Assembly: GCA_963070105.1 (NCBI GenBank) | Contig: OY718806.1 | Location: forward strand, 4,795,865 to 4,859,864 | DNA: 64,000 nt | Direction: 5' to 3' | Origin: Litomosoides sigmodontis | Taxonomy: Eukaryota > Nematoda > Chromadorea > Rhabditida > Onchocercidae | Shown: piece by piece, positions 60,534 through 64,000 of the stretch | How positions within the stretch are numbered: the stretch's first letter is position 1 | Layout: the number at the start of each line of letters is the position of its first letter | The notes under the pieces: generated by a model | What the model was told of the DNA's origin: nothing | The model's database searches: none | Seen by the model: the letters and a program-made list of their open reading frames with translations, nothing else | Position numbers and translations under genes: made by a program

Positions 60534-61741
60534 TCAGAGCACAGTTGCTTGTACTGAGCGTATAAAACCAGGTGGTCTGTGATGTAGAATTAGTTGGGAT
60601 GACAGTTGCAACATCCGGTCCAGCTCCATCCGTTTACATTTGTAGCGTCGATTTTGGAACCAAATTTTGACTTGGGTGGGAGTAAGTCCCAATGTCACTG
60701 CTAATCGCTCTCGGTCTTCAGCACTTACGTATCGGTGCAATTTAAAACGCTCTTCCAGCTCACTCACCTGAAACACCCATGACGGTAGGGAGGGGGGGGA
60801 GCTGTTCTTAATCCTCTATTCTGTTGCATGTACAGTAGGTATTAGTGTTAACTTTAACTTAATAATAAGGCCTAGCAGTTTTCGAATTCGCTCTCGAGCC
60901 TGCGAGACTCTGAAGGAAAGAATTTGGAGTTTCCAATTTCTCCAACTAAATCTAAGATATGTTAGCCGAATTTGGCGCACTGTGCAAAGTGCAGCGTTAC
61001 GCATAGAACAAATAATATGCAGGAAATGTAACAGTTTGTCAAAACTACCTGAGATTGGGTAAACAAAACGCGGGGTTTTCGTTGCGTCTGCTGCGACCGA
61101 AGCTGTACAGGGAAGTTGGGATCGCTACTGCCGCCGGAAGGACTAACCGTGAAATGAAGTCGCGAGTCAGCGTGCTTGTCTAGATTTGTTTGGTGAAGAG
61201 TGACTATATTTCTACTCAGTTCAAATTCAGCAAGTTGAAAAGTGCACGGATCAAGTTAATTGCTGCTGTTCAAGCAACAACTTCACCGTTGTTATAACTG
61301 CCTTAACTTTTGAATTGCACTAAATTTCTTCCTTGAACAGTCTAACGCAGCAGCGAATCACTCACAAATCATTATTCATTCCTAAATCGTTTTCACTGGC
61401 AGCTAAGCAAATGAATTGGTAATTCGTAAAATTATAGATGAGGATGAATAATACTTACTCAAGTGTGTATGAAGCGCAAGTTCCGTCACATCAGTGGTAG
61501 ACGGTAACCATTCGGAGAAACGCAAACATTGTACATCATCCACCGAGGTTAGCTGTTCCAACGTAAGGTTCTGTATCGGGAACGCGGAAGATGAGATGAT
61601 GCTTGAACGTGCTGATAATGTTGTGGCGGCGTTGGTCATCGATAAACTCCAAGGGAATTCGAATGTTGACATTTGAACATTGGATACTGGCATTGAATTA
61701 CGCTTCATATCTACCCCATGAAACTCCGATTTCCTGGACAT
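60534..61741 (-). CDS. NK-2 class homeobox transcription factor
   Basis: Homeodomain protein of the NK-2 class. Exons: 61459-61741 (ATG chosen as the first in frame), 61049-61203 (or ending at 61179; both keep phase) and 60534-60767; about 223 residues. The homeodomain spans the last two exons: [54 protein letters not shown]. Tyr at homeodomain position 54 (NRRYK) is the NK-2 hallmark, and the intron after QSQ interrupts helix 1. Helix 2 diverges from NKX2 consensus ([13 protein letters not shown] in place of APEREHLA-type). The N-terminal 95 residues are Ser/Thr-rich with no clear tinman (TN) motif. The C-terminal tail is only about 25 residues, with no NK2-specific domain seen. C. elegans ceh-22, ceh-24, ceh-27 and ceh-28 are the natural candidates for its relatives; I cannot choose. 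Confidence 0.9.
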
Positions 61742-62231
61742 ATGTAATTCCGGATGGTGGATGGAAGAGCAATCAGGTTGCCGAACGGGATTTTGGATCA
61801 AGGTTGTTAATTGTTGCCTAGGTTGATGCGCGAGTACATAAGCAATTAATGGAAGAAGACTTGATGATTGAAATCATTAAATCCAATTGATGAGCAAGTG
61901 ATGAGAGGAGCGCCTTATGTGTCTTTCTCACGCGGCTAATTTTTACCTTGAAGTGATTTGCCGATTCTCTCCTTCATGAGTGTCGTGAGGAAATAGTACG
62001 TCGAAAAGAGAGAAGAAAACGAGCTCTAATGGCTTTGAGGTAATATGAATACGTGTTACGGTGCCGAAGTGTATTTACATAGTTAATCAATCAGCAGCAA
62101 TGCTCAGACATTTCGAGAAGTTCGAAGCAAGGAAATTGGAAAATGAGAAGCAAAGAAGGCGGACGGTAAAGGAGAAATGGATTGCATTACATACTTAAAT
62201 GTGCTTCTCCTTAAGTGATCAGGCCTAATTC

Positions 62232-62332
62232 GAATCTATCCATTAATTTTAATTTTCGTTGTCCCTCAAGTGCGACGCATCATATGCGTCGCAATTGAGG
62301 GACAACGAAAATTAACATTAATGGATAGATTC
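62232..62332. repeat. near-perfect foldback, 49-base arms
   Basis: Arms 62232-62280 and 62284-62332 are reverse complements over 49 bases with about two or three mismatches, separated by a 3-base loop (CAT). The ends read GAATCTATCCATTAAT on the left and ATTAATGGATAGATTC on the right. The centre is GC-rich (TGCGACGCAT / ATGCGTCGCA). The tiny loop makes a miRNA precursor unlikely; a foldback transposon remnant or replication-slippage palindrome fits better. No target-site duplication is obvious. Confidence 0.92.
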
Positions 62333-63173
62333 AAGGATAATCTTTTCGCTGATTCCGTCTTCTTTCCAATCGCAAACACCTTTGAACTTCCTAAAATAAA
62401 CGAAGAGAACGGATCACCCATCTGCTGTATAATGTGGAACTGTCTAAGTACGGATAACAATCGTTGATTCATAAGTTTTAAACTTTTTTTCAGAAGAAAA
62501 TTGTATCCTTGAATTTCCTCTCAACACTTTTTCTTCATCTGAAAAATAAGTGCCAAACAGGGTTTCATCAATTCATCAATGATTTCTTCATTTCAATTCA
62601 TCTTTTTTCAAGATCAACGATATTCGCCTCATGTCAATATCGCCGTATCAAATATTTATTTACATGTCTCATGTGAAAACTGTTTGGTGAATTGCATTTG
62701 AAGGAAAAAATGATTTGCCACACAAATGGGGTGAGTTACCGGATCTCTGTATCGATGATAAATGGCCCCTTTTAGCAGTACTATCAATCAATTCCTTTTT
62801 AGCCAGCTAAGTGATGAAACATATTTCGGAAATTTAAATAGCTTAAGCAAATTAGCTCAGTGTACGTGTAAATAGTGGGCAACTAATTCTCTGACAAGTA
62901 ATGTCGGCTCCCACCTAACGGATGATTATTAATGAGAAATATAGCATCGATATTTCCATAGCGGTTTCAAAATACACTTACTTGATCGATAGACCAATGT
63001 TGAAAGCTTAATTTCGTCGTCAATTATTCTAACATATCTGTAACCCGACCACGTATGAGAAGAATGGTATGTTTAGATGATTGGAATTTAGAATTTCACC
63101 ACTCTGTGGATCAATGATATCAATTCTAATGACTGTTAGATTTTGCGGATGGTGTTTCACCGCGTGTCGGCGT

Positions 63174-63206
63174 ATGTGTGTGTATGCGTGCGTGTGTGTG
63201 TGTGTG

Positions 63207-63241
<35 letters not shown>
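63174..63241. repeat. (GT)n microsatellite
   Basis: About 65 bases of GT/GC-interrupted GT repeat. The His-Thr and Cys-Val frames across it are artefacts. Confidence 0.95.
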
Positions 63242-63244
<3 letters not shown>

Positions 63245-63722
63245 AATTAAGAATTCTTCCGAAACGGTCACTTCCTTCACTGAAAAGTTCTAAAAATCAC
63301 AGTTGCAATTATTATTAGCATGAACAAACCTTTCATTAAAAAACAATCTTTCTAAAAAGTTGCAAATAAATTGAAAGAAAGCCAACCATATCATCTTTCA
63401 TCTACAATAAATAATACACACGAAATGCACTCCTGAATATACTCCTGGATATTTTGTCATTAGTGAATTAAAAAAAATAACTGTGTTGTGAATAATTTCA
63501 TGATCGGTGCTAAAAATTCATTTCAACCAAAATAGTGTGTAGCAGAATGATATATATCCGATGTGAGTTTCAATCATTTTGAAAGAACTCTTCATTCTTG
63601 CTGTAAATAATTATGTCATTGTGTCAAAAATAAAAAACATCTGTTATTCATAATAGACAAAGGAATATTTAATTTCACAATATTCCCGAAACACTTCATG
63701 CTGAGAAACATTTGCATCAATC

Positions 63723-63831
63723 GTTTAGGCTGAAATACTTCTGCTAGATCACACATGACACTGAATAAGTTTCAGAAAAACCTATTTGCAAAATAATAAA
63801 AAAAAAGAGACTAAAGTATTTCAGCCTAAAC
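63723..63831. repeat. inverted repeat with 16-18 base arms
   Basis: GTTTAGGCTGAAATAC at 63723-63738 recurs as its exact reverse complement at 63816-63831; the match extends inward two bases to AAGT/ACTT. The spacer is about 75 bases. Possible small foldback element or structured RNA; no gene overlaps. Confidence 0.8.
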
Positions 63832-64000
63832 AGTTAAACCATTTGCCAGTTCAACGATATTCTAAAGCAGCTTTAAAATTTCCCAACGGAAAATTCTGTT
63901 GCATAATAAACTCTGAACAAATATTTCACAGTCATTGGACAGTCACCGCTTTTTATACAAACAAGGCTTCAATTTCAATCCAAAAGGTCGTTTCTGCATC

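Larger units (their letters stand above)
61742..64000. promoter_or_regulatory. upstream region of the homeobox gene
   Basis: No coding sequence recognised on either strand to the window end. It contains the 101-base foldback at 62232-62332, a GT microsatellite near 63.2 kb and an inverted repeat at 63723-63831. Since the homeobox gene is transcribed leftward, this is its 5' flank; actual control sites cannot be named. Confidence 0.45.

Overview
The window is nuclear DNA from a nematode. Evidence: a three-exon cuticle collagen with an N-terminal transmembrane segment and a RKKRQ cleavage site, a peroxidasin, a DPY-21/RSBN1-type gene with a fully readable JmjC region, and genes split into many small exons by mostly 50-400 base introns. 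Base composition is AT-rich, with (TA)n, (CA)n and (GT)n microsatellites. Intron style and composition fit a clade III parasitic nematode (spirurid/filaria-like), but that is inference and the species is not identified.

Layout. 1-2584 (-): C-terminal exons of peroxidasin, running off the left edge. 2585-9033: mostly no recognised gene, with two weak exon candidates and a hairpin. 9034-16072 (-): RSBN1/DPY-21-type JmjC H4K20 demethylase, 21 exons. 16073-17464: head-to-head promoter region. 17465-19800 (+): SET/I2PP2A histone chaperone. 23676-26249 (-): 299-residue coiled-coil protein of unknown function. 27706-29209 (-): Hikeshi (Hsp70 nuclear import). 30894-32849 (-): cuticle collagen. 32850-41097: 8 kb gene-poor DNA with a CA microsatellite and a degenerate tandem repeat. 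41098-44316 (-): TFIIH subunit p52 (GTF2H4). 45595-49495 (-): CCR4-NOT subunit CNOT11. 52113-54140 (+): ShK domain joined to a nicotinic-receptor-like ligand-binding domain with several frame breaks. 56498-59114 (-): RBM15/Spenito (3 RRM + SPOC). 60534-61741 (-): NK-2 class homeobox gene. 61742-64000: its upstream region, with a near-perfect 101-base foldback, a GT microsatellite and another inverted repeat.

How the genes work together. Most are unrelated housekeeping genes: chromatin (DPY-21-type, SET), transcription and repair (TFIIH p52), mRNA decay (CNOT11), RNA modification/splicing (RBM15) and stress transport (Hikeshi). No operon is evident. Gene models were assembled by eye from homology, splice signals and phase; exon sums divide by three for SET, the coiled-coil gene, Hikeshi, collagen, GTF2H4, CNOT11, RBM15 and the homeobox gene. 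The most unusual items are the ShK-ligand-gated-channel locus, the peroxidasin with alanine at the usual heme-ester aspartate, the GC-AG introns and the foldback sequences.
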